Origin: Oscillospiraceae bacterium
GTDB lineage: Bacteria; Bacillota_A; Clostridia; Oscillospirales; Ruminococcaceae
DNA: 64,000 nucleotides
Assembly (NCBI GenBank): GCA_017523995.1
Contig: JAFWUX010000004.1
Coordinates: 10,569 to 74,568, forward strand
Reading direction: 5' to 3'
Shown here: positions 25,305 through 33,432 of the stretch, piece by piece
Layout of the letters: each line of letters opens with the position of its first letter
How positions within the stretch are numbered: position 1 is the stretch's first letter
Notes under the pieces: generated by a model
Told to the model about the DNA's origin: nothing
Seen by the model: only the letters and a program-made list of their open reading frames with translations
Database searches by the model: none
Made by a program: the position numbers and the translations under genes

Positions 25305-26624
25305 TTATGATTCGGCGGTTTCTTCTGCGGCAGGCTGCTCCGTTTCGGCTGCAGCGGTTTCCGCGGGTTCCGCAGTGGTTTCAGCCGGTTCTGCAACGGT
25401 CTCAGCGGGCTCCGTTGTGCTTTCCGTTGCCGTTGTGACCTCTGCGGCATCCGGATCCACATCCACAATCGTGACGATTGCTTCTGTCTCCGGCAGCGTC
25501 TCCTCCGGCAGATCGTCAGAAAGTGCTGCGGGGGCTGCACGCATGACCGTATTGCGCATCATCCGGCTGTTCTCGATCTCCCTGATCTTGGCATTGACGC
25601 ATCTTGCATACGCCTTTGCGCCGTTCTCATTCGGGTGGATCGAATATGCGCTGACAAATCCCGTCTGCTCCAGATCCTGATCCTGCTTGGTCAGGATGAT
25701 GCTGTTGATCCATGCATCATCGGAATATGCCTGATGTCCGCCGCCCTGATCGAACTCGGCTTCGACATCGACAAAGTGAATCTGCATGCCCTCAGACTTG
25801 CACTCATTGACAATATCCGCAATCCGATTGTTGAACTTTGTGACATTCTGGTTGACAATGGTCGCTTCCTTCTCGCTGATCAGAACGCCCTTTCCTTCCT
25901 TATCCAGCAGCTTCGGATAGCCTGCTACGATGATCTCCGCCTGCTGACCGGCGCGTGCTTCGACATCCTTATAAACACGCTTGATATTGGCGCGGGTTGT
26001 GCCGAACTGCTCCCAGATGCTGTCAATCTCCTTTTCCAGCTTGAGCTTGCCGCTGCCGAAGTGCAGATAGGTGCTGCCGGTTGCGCATGTTGTGATGATA
26101 TCCGCAAAGCCGACATCGTTTCCGCCGATCGTCATGGTGACATAATCGACATCCCCGCTGACCTTGTTGAACACATCAATCTGCTTCGGGAGCTGATAAG
26201 TGGTTTTCATTGTCTTGAACAGCGAGACTCTCTTGGAGGTTTTCTTCTCCTGCGTCTGTTTGCTGATATGTTTGGTTTCCGCACCGGAGGCTGCTGCAAA
26301 ATACCATTTGCAGTTTGCAGCATTGCGCTCTCTGACATTGTAGCTGTTCATGGTGCCCGAAACACCGGAGAACGAAAGCAGTCCCGGCCAGCTTTTCTTC
26401 GAGCGGTGTGCAAGCCAGTCCTCATCATAGACGCGCTGCTCCCACGGCTTTTCCTGACCGTAGAATGCAGGGATGCCCTCTCCGGCTGAATAGGAATCGC
26501 CGAGCGAAACAACGATGAGCGGATCGCTGCTTGCGGATGCACCGACACCGGCGGGCAGAACCGCGCCGAGTGTTGTACACGCGAGCAATGCAGCTGCGAT
26601 TTTGGTTAACAAGCGTCTCTTCAT
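25305..26624 (-). CDS. Secreted SGNH/GDSL hydrolase with Thr/Glu/Pro-rich tail
   Basis: Secreted esterase-like enzyme of 439 residues. Signal peptide (~1-30); block I GDSYSAGEG (~42-50, catalytic Ser), block III IGGNDVGF (~168-175) and block V SIHPNENGAKAYA (~340, catalytic His) give the full SGNH triad. The last ~70 residues are a low-complexity tail with repeated PAET/TAEPAE units, likely a wall-spanning or glycosylated region. The substrate may be a polysaccharide ester or lipid. The start overlaps the stop of the upstream gene (ATGA), so the two are coupled. Confidence 0.9.
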   Translation of the reverse strand: MKRRLLTKIAAALLACTTLGAVLPAGVGASASSDPLIVVSLGDSYSAGEGIPAFYGQEKPWEQRVYDEDWLAHRSKKSWPGLLSFSGVSGTMNSYNVRERNAANCKWYFAAASGAETKHISKQTQEKKTSKRVSLFKTMKTTYQLPKQIDVFNKVSGDVDYVTMTIGGNDVGFADIITTCATGSTYLHFGSGKLKLEKEIDSIWEQFGTTRANIKRVYKDVEARAGQQAEIIVAGYPKLLDKEGKGVLISEKEATIVNQNVTKFNNRIADIVNECKSEGMQIHFVDVEAEFDQGGGHQAYSDDAWINSIILTKQDQDLEQTGFVSAYSIHPNENGAKAYARCVNAKIREIENSRMMRNTVMRAAPAALSDDLPEETLPETEAIVTIVDVDPDAAEVTTATESTTEPAETVAEPAETTAEPAETAAAETEQPAAEETAES

Positions 26625-27847
26625 GAATTGATTACCTCCTCAAATGTAAGTGTGTCGAGTTTGTTGCTTGTTATTTGATCCACAACCCTTAAGAGGACTG
26701 CGGAATCTTTCGGAATGGTGGTGTAGAATTGATTGCCCATTTCAGTATAGCTTGTCAGCGTTTCTGTTTCCGAGACCAGCACCTGCACTTTCAGATCGGA
26801 CTCCAGATTATAGGAAACAGGATTCGCCGCGATCATCCGCCCGACGATAAACACCGTCCAGACAGAGCTGTCCGCCGCGACATAATAGGTCTGATACATT
26901 GGGTGCTTTGCATCGGAATCCGGAGACGCCTCCGCTTCATCCGTATAGGTGCCGTCCATGTTGTAATCGTAGGTTACCGGATACTCCGCAAACCCGCGCT
27001 CCGACAGAAAGCGGATCACCTCCTGTTCGGTAAAGACCTCCGCGGTTTCATCCGCTGCGTCCACGGAGATGACCTGCTCGGAATTATCCGCATAGTATTC
27101 CGCGACGGCAGCCTGCATGTCCTCGGCTTCCTTGGAATATGTGATCTCCGCTGTCAGCGTATACGGCGTGCCGTCTGCGGTGAAATGCTCACTGACGGAA
27201 AACGATTTTACCTCTGCTTCGGCTGCCGAAACCTCCGCTGCGGGGTACAGCGCACCTGCCGCCGCGATGCAGAGGATCACGGCAAGCTGCCTGCTCTTTC
27301 GTTTTTTGATCACAACCGACACAACACCGGCGGCGCCTGCCGCTGCACCGAGGATCAGAAGCCATGTGCTGAGACTGAGCCCCTTTTTCTCCTGCGTGCT
27401 GCCGACGGTCTGCACGGACTGTGTCTGCGCGGATGTGGTCTGTGTCTGCGGCGGCTGCGTTGTATCCGCGGCTTCTGTGACGGTCTCCTGTGCAGCAGTT
27501 CCGGTTTCTTCTGCGGCGTCCGGCTCCGGCTCAAGAATCAGCTCCGCGGAAATCGAACCGCCCGCCTGTATGTATGTTGACCGCAGCACACTGCCGCTGC
27601 CCTCCGCAAGCCGGTAATGCGCCGGAATCGCGCTTTTGACAGTGATATCCGTGAGATCGCTGCCGCTGTTGTTTGCAACACGGACCGCGACTTTGATCTG
27701 TTCTCCGGCGCCGTATTCGGCTTTATCGGCGGAAACATTCAGCGTGACGCCGTCCTCTGTCTGCTCCGCTGCACCGGCATGCGCGGTCATCAGGCAGATG
27801 CTCACGGCGCCGGCAAAGAGTGCTGCCATGATTCGTTTGTGTTTCAA
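26621..27847 (-). CDS. Secreted/membrane surface protein coupled to the GDSL hydrolase
   Basis: Protein of 408 residues starting at a TTG with AGGGAGAG upstream, which adds the basic LKHKRI needed for a signal peptide. Residues ~25-110 form a beta-rich domain (VSADKAEYGAGEQIKVAVRVANNSGSD cut short here as an NEW/CARDB-like fold), then a Thr/Gln/Pro linker, a transmembrane helix (STWLLILGAAAGAAGVVSVV, basic end), a second hydrophobic stretch with an Ala-rich cleavage-like site, and a ~190-residue domain I do not recognise. It seems anchored twice in the membrane. It precedes and overlaps the hydrolase gene. Confidence 0.65.
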   Translation of the reverse strand: MKHKRIMAALFAGAVSICLMTAHAGAAEQTEDGVTLNVSADKAEYGAGEQIKVAVRVANNSGSDLTDITVKSAIPAHYRLAEGSGSVLRSTYIQAGGSISAELILEPEPDAAEETGTAAQETVTEAADTTQPPQTQTTSAQTQSVQTVGSTQEKKGLSLSTWLLILGAAAGAAGVVSVVIKKRKSRQLAVILCIAAAGALYPAAEVSAAEAEVKSFSVSEHFTADGTPYTLTAEITYSKEAEDMQAAVAEYYADNSEQVISVDAADETAEVFTEQEVIRFLSERGFAEYPVTYDYNMDGTYTDEAEASPDSDAKHPMYQTYYVAADSSVWTVFIVGRMIAANPVSYNLESDLKVQVLVSETETLTSYTEMGNQFYTTIPKDSAVLLRVVDQITSNKLDTLTFEEVINS

Positions 27848-27925
27848 ATCATCTCTCCCTTTATAAAAAGCTTTGCATATATGAATGATCAGATTCAATC
27901 GTGAACGGAATGATGACCCACAGAT

Positions 27926-27954
27926 ACTATACCATATTTGCAGGGCTTTGTCAA
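27926..27954 (-). promoter_or_regulatory. Promoter of the surface protein/GDSL operon
   Basis: Minus strand: TTGACA (27949-27954), 17-bp spacer, TATAGT (27926-27931). Confidence 0.8.
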
Positions 27955-28020
27955 GGCGGGAAGCCGCCGGAAACGAAATGATAAATCCGCAATCCGTCAC
28001 GCCTATGAGCCAATCGGATA

Positions 28021-28049
28021 TTGCATTCTGCGGAGCGGTGCGGTATACT
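28021..28049 (+). promoter_or_regulatory. Promoter of the small membrane protein truncated by a MITE
   Basis: TTGCAT, 17-bp spacer, TATACT, 61 bp before the ATG at 28110. Confidence 0.65.
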
Positions 28050-28109
28050 GGATGCAACACGGCGCGGCTTTTCTGTCCGCAGTGCAGATCAGAAAACGGA
28101 GGACGGCAC

Positions 28110-28262
28110 ATGAAAAAAGATATCTCCCACCCGTATCTGCTGCTGATATCCGGCATCCTTTTGACAATCATCGGAATCCGGATAATCGTGTTCGGCGTTT
28201 CGTATGCATCTCCGCACGATTACGGCATCAACGCATATATTGATGTCCCAACTATCTCTTGA
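28110..28262 (+). CDS. Small membrane protein whose end is supplied by a MITE
   Basis: Fifty residues with one hydrophobic helix (LLLISGILLTIIGIRIIVFG). GGAGG precedes the ATG. The last codons and the stop codon (IDVPTIS, stop) lie inside the MITE starting at 28239, so the original C-terminus is probably lost. It may be a disrupted gene, although a short single-pass protein is still encoded. Family not recognised. Confidence 0.55.
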   Translation: MKKDISHPYLLLISGILLTIIGIRIIVFGVSYASPHDYGINAYIDVPTIS

Positions 28263-28398
28263 AGATATCTGCTTGTCTTTTTGCCGTGATACTGCGTTAG
28301 AAATCCTTGCCTTGCGTCAGCAAGGCTGCGGCTTTCTGCCTTGTCTCACAACAAAAATCCTGCGCATCTATTCTTCAAGATTTAATTGGAACATCAAT
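28239..28398 (+). mobile_element. 160-bp MITE-like element, copy 3
   Basis: Same sequence class as the copies at 1492, 10708 and 57241; flanked by TA on both sides when the ends are taken as TTGATG...CATCAA. It has GGAACATCAA at the right end instead of GGTACATCAA. It interrupts the 3' end of a small gene. Confidence 0.85.
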
Positions 28399-28415
28399 AA
28401 AAACCGCAGAAAATA

Positions 28416-28455
28416 AAAAAGGATATGCCTTCCGTTCGGAGGACATATCCTTTTT
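28416..28455. terminator. Bidirectional terminator
   Basis: AAAAAGGATATG pairs with CATATCCTTTTT, with a second inner stem. It lies between the MITE and the convergent PurA-like gene. Confidence 0.85.
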
Positions 28456-28479
28456 GTTGCATGCGTTTGAATGATCGCA

Positions 28480-29676
28480 TCAGGATGCCGCTTTTACCGC
28501 CGCAGGCTGAGAGATCACATCCGCAGCCGTTTCGCCGCTGACCTTGTACAGCATATCTGCTGCTGCCGCTTCGGCGAGATCCGCAGGCTGCAGCGTCCCT
28601 GCCGGACAGAGCACCAGACCGTTTGTCATATCCAGATGCGTGACGGCAACCGAGATGCGTTCACCCGCTGCGGTGTACCGTTTGTCCAGCGCGAGCGATG
28701 CCGCGAACGCAGGGAGATCGAACCAGCCGTACCGGAACACGCCCTGAAATTCATTCGGTGCGTTGGTCTTGTCATAGAGACCGTATGCCGCAGCCATATC
28801 GCCGGATTCCGTGTCCAGTCTGCCTGCGCCGTGACGGGTGAAAAACGATCTTGTCACATAGCAGACTTCCGTCTCGCGCTTTTCGAGCCTGTCAAGGATT
28901 GCGCGGATATTTTTCATGCCCGTGCTCGAAGGCGTCAGGTGCGGGAAGTAGTCCGTTCTGTCCTGATCGAGCAGAAGCCCCTGCGCGCCCTCAAAGACAG
29001 CCGTACCGTATGCTTCGATGATCTGTTCATCCGCGGCGGTGCACATGGCAGCCATCGCATACAGGTCATCAAGATAGTTTTCTGTCAGGTTCTCATTTGC
29101 AAGGATGTCCGCGAGTTCTGCTTTCGCGGCACCGGTGATGCCAAGTGCTTCTGCACGCTGCATGCAGTATTGTTCATTGATCCGGCGAACCGCACGCCGC
29201 AGCGTATCGCGGTCCGCTTTCAGCACAGAGTCATAATCCAGTGCGTACCGCTCATCCCTGCAGCGGACAATTGTCTCGAAGATGCCCACGCCGCAGCTGC
29301 CGTGACGGTTGTCTCCGCGCACGGTCTCGACAAACTGATTCAGCAGCATATCACAGGGCAGTGTGACCTTGCAGCGGCGGTCGATGAACACGTTTCCGAT
29401 GTCAGCCCCGAGTGTCAGCCGTTCCTTGGAAAAAAGCATCGGGTTCAGAATGAAATATTCGGAAAGATACGTATCTGCGCCGGAAAAGCTGCCCGAGCCG
29501 ATGTGGGAGAACACATGGCGTTTTCCATCTGCCGTGCAGACGGTATGCCCTGCCTGTGCGCCGCCGTTGCTTCTGATATTGATCACGCTGTCACCTGTGC
29601 GGCAGAAAAAATCTGTCATCAGGCCTTTGCCTTCGTCGCCAAAATTTGCACCGATTACCGCATATGCTTTTTTCAT
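28480..29676 (-). CDS. Divergent adenylosuccinate synthetase-like enzyme
   Basis: PurA joins IMP and aspartate with GTP. This 398-residue protein keeps the GTP loop GANFGDEGKG (~8-17), the AGHTV motif (~42), and a substrate loop FFTRHGAGRLDTE (~290), but is shorter than the usual ~425-430 residues and many conserved positions differ (for example THLDMTNGL for the KLDVLDGL-type guanine motif). It is the third gene of an operon with a VWA protein and a J-domain protein (9-bp gap to the VWA gene). It is therefore likely to be a specialised paralogue acting on another nucleotide or ligand. GAGGTGAG precedes the ATG. Confidence 0.8.
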   Translation of the reverse strand: MKKAYAVIGANFGDEGKGLMTDFFCRTGDSVINIRSNGGAQAGHTVCTADGKRHVFSHIGSGSFSGADTYLSEYFILNPMLFSKERLTLGADIGNVFIDRRCKVTLPCDMLLNQFVETVRGDNRHGSCGVGIFETIVRCRDERYALDYDSVLKADRDTLRRAVRRINEQYCMQRAEALGITGAAKAELADILANENLTENYLDDLYAMAAMCTAADEQIIEAYGTAVFEGAQGLLLDQDRTDYFPHLTPSSTGMKNIRAILDRLEKRETEVCYVTRSFFTRHGAGRLDTESGDMAAAYGLYDKTNAPNEFQGVFRYGWFDLPAFAASLALDKRYTAAGERISVAVTHLDMTNGLVLCPAGTLQPADLAEAAAADMLYKVSGETAADVISQPAAVKAAS

Positions 29677-29685
29677 ATTCTCACC

Positions 29686-30594
29686 TCAGAACCGGATGAT
29701 GCTGTTCAGAATATTTCGCTTCCGTGCCGGAAGACCGCCGAGCGCATTCCGGACAGCAAGCTGTGTATTGCCGTCCCACGAGTTGATGATATCCTCTTTG
29801 TCTCTGCCCGCAACGCATTCCAGCAGCGAGACGATGATCTCGGGGATTGCGTTGACATCCGTCACGGAGATTGCACGTTCGCCCATGAGTTCGCGCCACT
29901 TCGGCAGCTTAACCGTGCTCTCGCTGCGTCCGTCCATGACCATGAGGTGGAAGACATCGTAACGTCTGCTGACCTGTGCAAGCAGCGCTTCGGTGTTGAT
30001 ATCCTCGCTGACACGGTCGCCGAAGACCTTTTCGATCTCCCGGACAAGCAGCTGTTCCGGATAGCCGTCATCGCCGAGCGTGAAGATGACGCCCTTCTGC
30101 TGCCGCTTTTCCCATGCATCGGTTTTGGTTTTGTTCGCGGCAAGATACCAGACCAGCGGATAGCTCTCAAAGTTGTTTCCGCCGCCGCCCTGCTCGAACC
30201 ACAGTTCCGTCAGCTGGCTTGCAATGCGGATATCGGATTCAAACTGCGTGACCTGCAAAGGCGAACGGTCGCATCTGGAATCACCGACTGCGCAGAACAT
30301 GATCTGCGGGCCTTCCACCGGCTGGCGTTCGATGATATCCTTGACCATTTCGCCGAGGCGCTGCGCTGTGACATTCAGCAGATCGCTCATAGAACCGGTC
30401 ACATCCAGACCGATGATGATCGGCGTGGTGACGGGGTGATCTGCCGAATCAAGGCTTTCTCTGCATTTGATTTTCCGCGGATCGTATTTGTCATCGATTT
30501 TGGTTGCGCTGTAAATATCATTGACCCGCTTGCCGCTGATTCTTGCAGACGAATATTTTTTCCAGTCTGCTGCGCTCCATGCACCGTATCCCAT
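29686..30594 (-). CDS. VWA-domain protein of the PurA-like/J-domain operon
   Basis: Cytoplasmic protein of 302 residues with no signal peptide. The von Willebrand A domain (~58-275) starts with PIIIGLDVTGSMSD, a MIDAS variant (DxTGS instead of DxSxS), with later TLGDDGYPEQL supplying an acidic site. The N-terminus (~1-55) carries conserved aromatic and basic residues. Cytoplasmic VWA proteins of the TerY type act as metal-dependent assembly platforms with kinase-like partners, which fits the pseudokinase-like neighbour upstream. AGGAGG precedes the ATG. Confidence 0.85.
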   Translation of the reverse strand: MGYGAWSAADWKKYSSARISGKRVNDIYSATKIDDKYDPRKIKCRESLDSADHPVTTPIIIGLDVTGSMSDLLNVTAQRLGEMVKDIIERQPVEGPQIMFCAVGDSRCDRSPLQVTQFESDIRIASQLTELWFEQGGGGNNFESYPLVWYLAANKTKTDAWEKRQQKGVIFTLGDDGYPEQLLVREIEKVFGDRVSEDINTEALLAQVSRRYDVFHLMVMDGRSESTVKLPKWRELMGERAISVTDVNAIPEIIVSLLECVAGRDKEDIINSWDGNTQLAVRNALGGLPARKRNILNSIIRF

Positions 30595-30647
30595 AATCGT
30601 ACCTCCTAAAAATTCATGATATTGCAGCCTGTGTTTTCAGCGGGCTG

Positions 30648-31625
30648 TTAAACAGCCTCAGAAATATCAGGCAGTCTGACGTTCATTTGTGTGAATCTTC
30701 TTCCGCCGAAGCCTTCAAAGATCACCTGTTCCCATTTTTCCATTTCTTCATTTGCCGAGCCGCTGCAGATGCTCTCAGCAAAATCCTGCACTGCTTTGGG
30801 TGCATCGTCGGGGAATATGCGCCTTGCAATCGCTTTGACGCATTCAAGGTCGGTGATATGACATGCAGTTCCGTCTGTCTTTGTCAGAGCGGAAAGGCAG
30901 TCATATACGGTGGACTGCACGCCTGTCATTCTGCGCCCCTCCCTTGCTGCGAACCACCAGCCGCCGCCGACCCGCACGGTATGCTCCGCGGGGTCAATCA
31001 GGAGATTTTCCTCCGCGAGGCAGTTCCAGACGATTCCTTTCACCTCTGCGTAACAGCAGATGCCCAGAAGCCGCGAGATGATCCATGCGGCGTGCCGGCT
31101 GTCAAGCTTTCCGCCGTAGAAATCCAGCACCCGCGAGAGCGGAAGTTCGCCGGTTCGCTTGCAGGTCTCAATGAGGAGTCCGTCCTCGGTGCGGATCACC
31201 TGCGTGACCACCGGCAGGAATGCCTCCGCCTGCGCAAGAATCTGCTGCGGAAGATACTCTCTGAAAAACAGATCCGACCTTGCTTCGGAGCGGGTGAAGC
31301 AATCCACAAACTCCTCTTTCATCAGGAACCAGACCGCGTTTTCGCCGATATATTCCGTGCCGTATTCCTGTGTCAGCGCCATGAGATACCGGATCCCGAT
31401 TGCGCGGCTGCCGCACCGGAACAGTTTTTCCTGCGCGGTGTGCGCTTTTTTCAGTTTCCGGTACAGCTCGTTGATATAAGCGGAAACCTCCGGCGCACGC
31501 GGATCGCTGCATTTGTCCGGATGATATTTCAGCATCAGCGCAAGATAGATCGGCTGCGCAAGTGCCGGATCCTCAGGGAAAACATCCTTGCAGCATTTGC
31601 ATTTCAGAATGTCGGATATATCCAT
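30648..31625 (-). CDS. J-domain protein fused to a degenerate kinase-like domain
   Basis: Protein of 325 residues. The N-terminal ~65 residues form a J domain with the HPDK motif (MLKYHPDKC), preceded by a CKCC motif. The middle (~150-270) resembles the C-lobe of a protein kinase (LLGICCYAEVKGIVWNCLAEENLLID) but the catalytic HRD and DFG are replaced (WNCL, GGG), so it should be a pseudokinase. A J domain would recruit Hsp70. The ATG at 31625 follows GGAGGGGAG, and a promoter overlapped by an NrtR-type palindrome lies upstream. First gene of the operon. Confidence 0.78.
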   Translation of the reverse strand: MDISDILKCKCCKDVFPEDPALAQPIYLALMLKYHPDKCSDPRAPEVSAYINELYRKLKKAHTAQEKLFRCGSRAIGIRYLMALTQEYGTEYIGENAVWFLMKEEFVDCFTRSEARSDLFFREYLPQQILAQAEAFLPVVTQVIRTEDGLLIETCKRTGELPLSRVLDFYGGKLDSRHAAWIISRLLGICCYAEVKGIVWNCLAEENLLIDPAEHTVRVGGGWWFAAREGRRMTGVQSTVYDCLSALTKTDGTACHITDLECVKAIARRIFPDDAPKAVQDFAESICSGSANEEMEKWEQVIFEGFGGRRFTQMNVRLPDISEAV

Positions 31626-31641
31626 TGCATCTCCCCTCCTT

Positions 31642-31652
31642 GTGATAGAATC
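31642..31652. promoter_or_regulatory. Candidate NrtR half-site in the J-domain gene leader
   Basis: GTGATAGAATC, the exact reverse complement of the site at 31775-31785, lying 17 bp upstream of the J-domain start codon. Confidence 0.5.
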
Positions 31653-31701
31653 AAAATGATACGAACGGTGTCTAAAAAATGAACCGTGCTGATATCGTTT
31701 T

Positions 31702-31718
31702 GTTAGTATCATAATAAC
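31702..31718. promoter_or_regulatory. Candidate NrtR operator over the J-domain operon -10 box
   Basis: GTTAGTATCATAATAAC is palindromic at all but one pair of positions (apart from the centre) and overlaps the -10 box of the operon promoter, as expected for repression. Confidence 0.55.
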
Positions 31719-31739
31719 ATTATCAAGCGGGTTTGTCAA
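31711..31739 (-). promoter_or_regulatory. Promoter of the J-domain/VWA/PurA-like operon
   Basis: Minus strand: TTGACA (31734-31739), 17-bp spacer, TATTAT (31711-31716). Confidence 0.8.
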
Positions 31740-31774
31740 GCGTTTCGAGGTGAATTCTGTGTTATGCACAATTA

Positions 31775-31876
31775 GATTCTATCACGTTGATATTATCTAT
31801 GTGCAGCGTGTACAAACTTCCCGCAGATATTGACATTCGGGGCAAAGATGTGTTATGATGAATCAGATACTATCAC
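31775..31876 (+). promoter_or_regulatory. Candidate NrtR half-sites at its own promoter
   Basis: GATTCTATCAC (31775-31785), a related GATATTATC (about 31789) and GATACTATCAC (31866-31876) occur in the same orientation. The last falls just past the -10 box of the regulator gene, a position that would give autorepression. Confidence 0.5.
31830..31859 (+). promoter_or_regulatory. Promoter of the NrtR-type regulator gene
   Basis: TTGACA (31830-31835), 18-bp spacer, TATGAT (31854-31859). Confidence 0.7.
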
Positions 31877-31887
31877 TGGAGGTTCCT

Positions 31888-32697
31888 ATGAATTACGATA
31901 TTACAAAGTATGACAGACCGTCCGTCGCTGCCGATATTGTTGTATTTACCGTCCGCAAGGGCGAAAGCGAAAGCTACCGTCACCTTTCAAAACCCGTGCT
32001 TTCGGTGCTGCTTGTCCGGCGCACCGAAGAACCTTTTGAAAATATGCTCGCGCTCCCCGGCGGATTCTGCTGCCGCGAGGAGACAATCGAGGAAACTGCG
32101 TTCCGGAAGCTGAAAGAGAAAACCGGCGTGGACAGTCCGCCGCTTTCGCTGCTGTGCAATCTCTCCAAGCTCGGCAGAGATCCGCGAGGCTGGATCATCT
32201 CCTGCTGCTACTGGACTGTCATTGCGCACAACAGGGCAGCGCTCGGCAAAAACGCGGAATGGTTCGCGGTCTCGCTGAATGAGGACGGCGGAAAATATAC
32301 GCTGACCCTGACCGATGACAACGGCAGAGCATTTGTATCCGAGGTGCGGATTCATAATCCCAACGAGCTCTATAACCAGTCCGCAGAAGCCGAGATTCCG
32401 AAGAACAGTCTTGCGTTTGACCACGCCGAAATCATCGTCAACGCTCTGCTGAAGCTGCGCAGCAGTCTCGAAAAGCCCTATGCCGCGTTCAGACTTCTGC
32501 CCGAACGGTTCACGCTGACCGATCTGCAGCAGGTCTATGAAGCAATCCTTGACAGGAAACTGATCATGGCGAATTTCAGGCGCAAAATCACGCCGTATGT
32601 CGCGGAGACAGGCGGAATCGAGGGCGGCGCAGGACACCGTCCCTCTAAGCTTTTTGCGCCGAAGAAAGCGGCAGCCGATCCCGACTCCCCGCTCTGA
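31888..32697 (+). CDS. NrtR-type NUDIX/winged-helix regulator
   Basis: Protein of 269 residues. The N-terminal ~160 residues are a NUDIX fold (LALPGGFCCREETIEETAFRK) in which the catalytic RExxEE signature is degraded (RKLKEK), so it should bind rather than cleave ADP-ribose-like ligands. The C-terminal ~100 residues form a winged helix (FRLLPERFTLTDLQQVYEAI...RKITPYV), the NrtR arrangement. NrtR repressors control NAD synthesis and recycling and are released by ADP-ribose. The start is set by CTGGAGG before the ATG at 31888. It is divergent from the J-domain/VWA/PurA-like operon and shares repeated sites with it. Confidence 0.88.
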   Translation: MNYDITKYDRPSVAADIVVFTVRKGESESYRHLSKPVLSVLLVRRTEEPFENMLALPGGFCCREETIEETAFRKLKEKTGVDSPPLSLLCNLSKLGRDPRGWIISCCYWTVIAHNRAALGKNAEWFAVSLNEDGGKYTLTLTDDNGRAFVSEVRIHNPNELYNQSAEAEIPKNSLAFDHAEIIVNALLKLRSSLEKPYAAFRLLPERFTLTDLQQVYEAILDRKLIMANFRRKITPYVAETGGIEGGAGHRPSKLFAPKKAAADPDSPL

Positions 32698-32745
32698 GCT
32701 GGAACAGAAGGTCATGGGCGGCAGCTGCTGTCCGATCAATCGCTC

Positions 32746-32774
32746 TTGACAAATGCCCGATCCTCTGCTATAAT
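32746..32774 (+). promoter_or_regulatory. Consensus promoter of the TetR gene
   Basis: TTGACA, 17-bp spacer, TATAAT. Confidence 0.85.
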
Positions 32775-32778
32775 AATG

Positions 32779-32808
32779 AAGCGACCGAATTTTACATTTT
32801 GGTCGCTT
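32779..32808. promoter_or_regulatory. TetR-type operator
   Basis: A 30-bp inverted repeat with AAGCGACC and GGTCGCTT as outer arms lies over the transcription start. It probably serves autoregulation by the TetR protein encoded 33 bp downstream. Confidence 0.7.
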
Positions 32809-32840
32809 TCAAAAACGAAACAGGTCGCAAGGAGGATAAC

Positions 32841-33431
32841 ATGTCACCGAAAATATTTTCGATCTCCGAAAAAGAACAGCTCAGGGAAACAATGTTTTAC
32901 GCCGGACTGGAGCTTTTGAAGGAACACGGCATGACGCATATGTCCGTTGAGAAGATCACCGCCGCTGCCGGAATCGGCAAAAGCACATTCTACAATTTCT
33001 TCCTTTCCAAAGAGGATTTTGTTCTGCAGCTCATTGATTTCAACCGCAGCCGTTTCTGGAAAGCCGTCGCGGAAATGCGCGGCGCACGCGAAAAGCTCAC
33101 TGCAGAGGAGAGCAAACAGGTGCTGACGGCGATCATCAACAATAACAACAGCGTGTATCAGTATCTCACGCCGGAGGATGAGGAAAAACTCGCGGCGGCA
33201 AGTCCTGACCGGATGACTGCCGATCTTGAGGAGGAGACCGAAATGCTCCGGCGGCTGTTTGCGATGTTTGACAATGTGCGGGAAGATGTCGATTATGCGG
33301 TGGTATCGAATCTGCTGAAGATTCTTGCGCTCACCGCAGAGCACCGCGCCGTCCTGCACGGGAGCGCTTATCAGCGTACACAGGACAAGCTGTTCCGTCT
33401 GCTGTTCGACTGCGTTTTTGAGGAGGCGTGA
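32841..33431 (+). CDS. TetR-family repressor
   Basis: Protein of 196 residues. The N-terminal helix-turn-helix (MSVEKITAAAGIGKSTFYNFF, about residues 33-53) is typical of TetR, followed by a helical ligand domain that gives no hint of ligand. AAGGAGG precedes the ATG. It is followed after one base by the remnant of an ABC exporter, which was presumably its target along with itself. Confidence 0.9.
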   Translation: MSPKIFSISEKEQLRETMFYAGLELLKEHGMTHMSVEKITAAAGIGKSTFYNFFLSKEDFVLQLIDFNRSRFWKAVAEMRGAREKLTAEESKQVLTAIINNNNSVYQYLTPEDEEKLAAASPDRMTADLEEETEMLRRLFAMFDNVREDVDYAVVSNLLKILALTAEHRAVLHGSAYQRTQDKLFRLLFDCVFEEA

Positions 33432-33432
33432 C

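Noticed and set aside
28471..30609. 712-residue plus-strand frame
   Set aside because: Antisense to the PurA-like and VWA genes, which have motifs and ribosome sites. GC bias opens the opposite frame.
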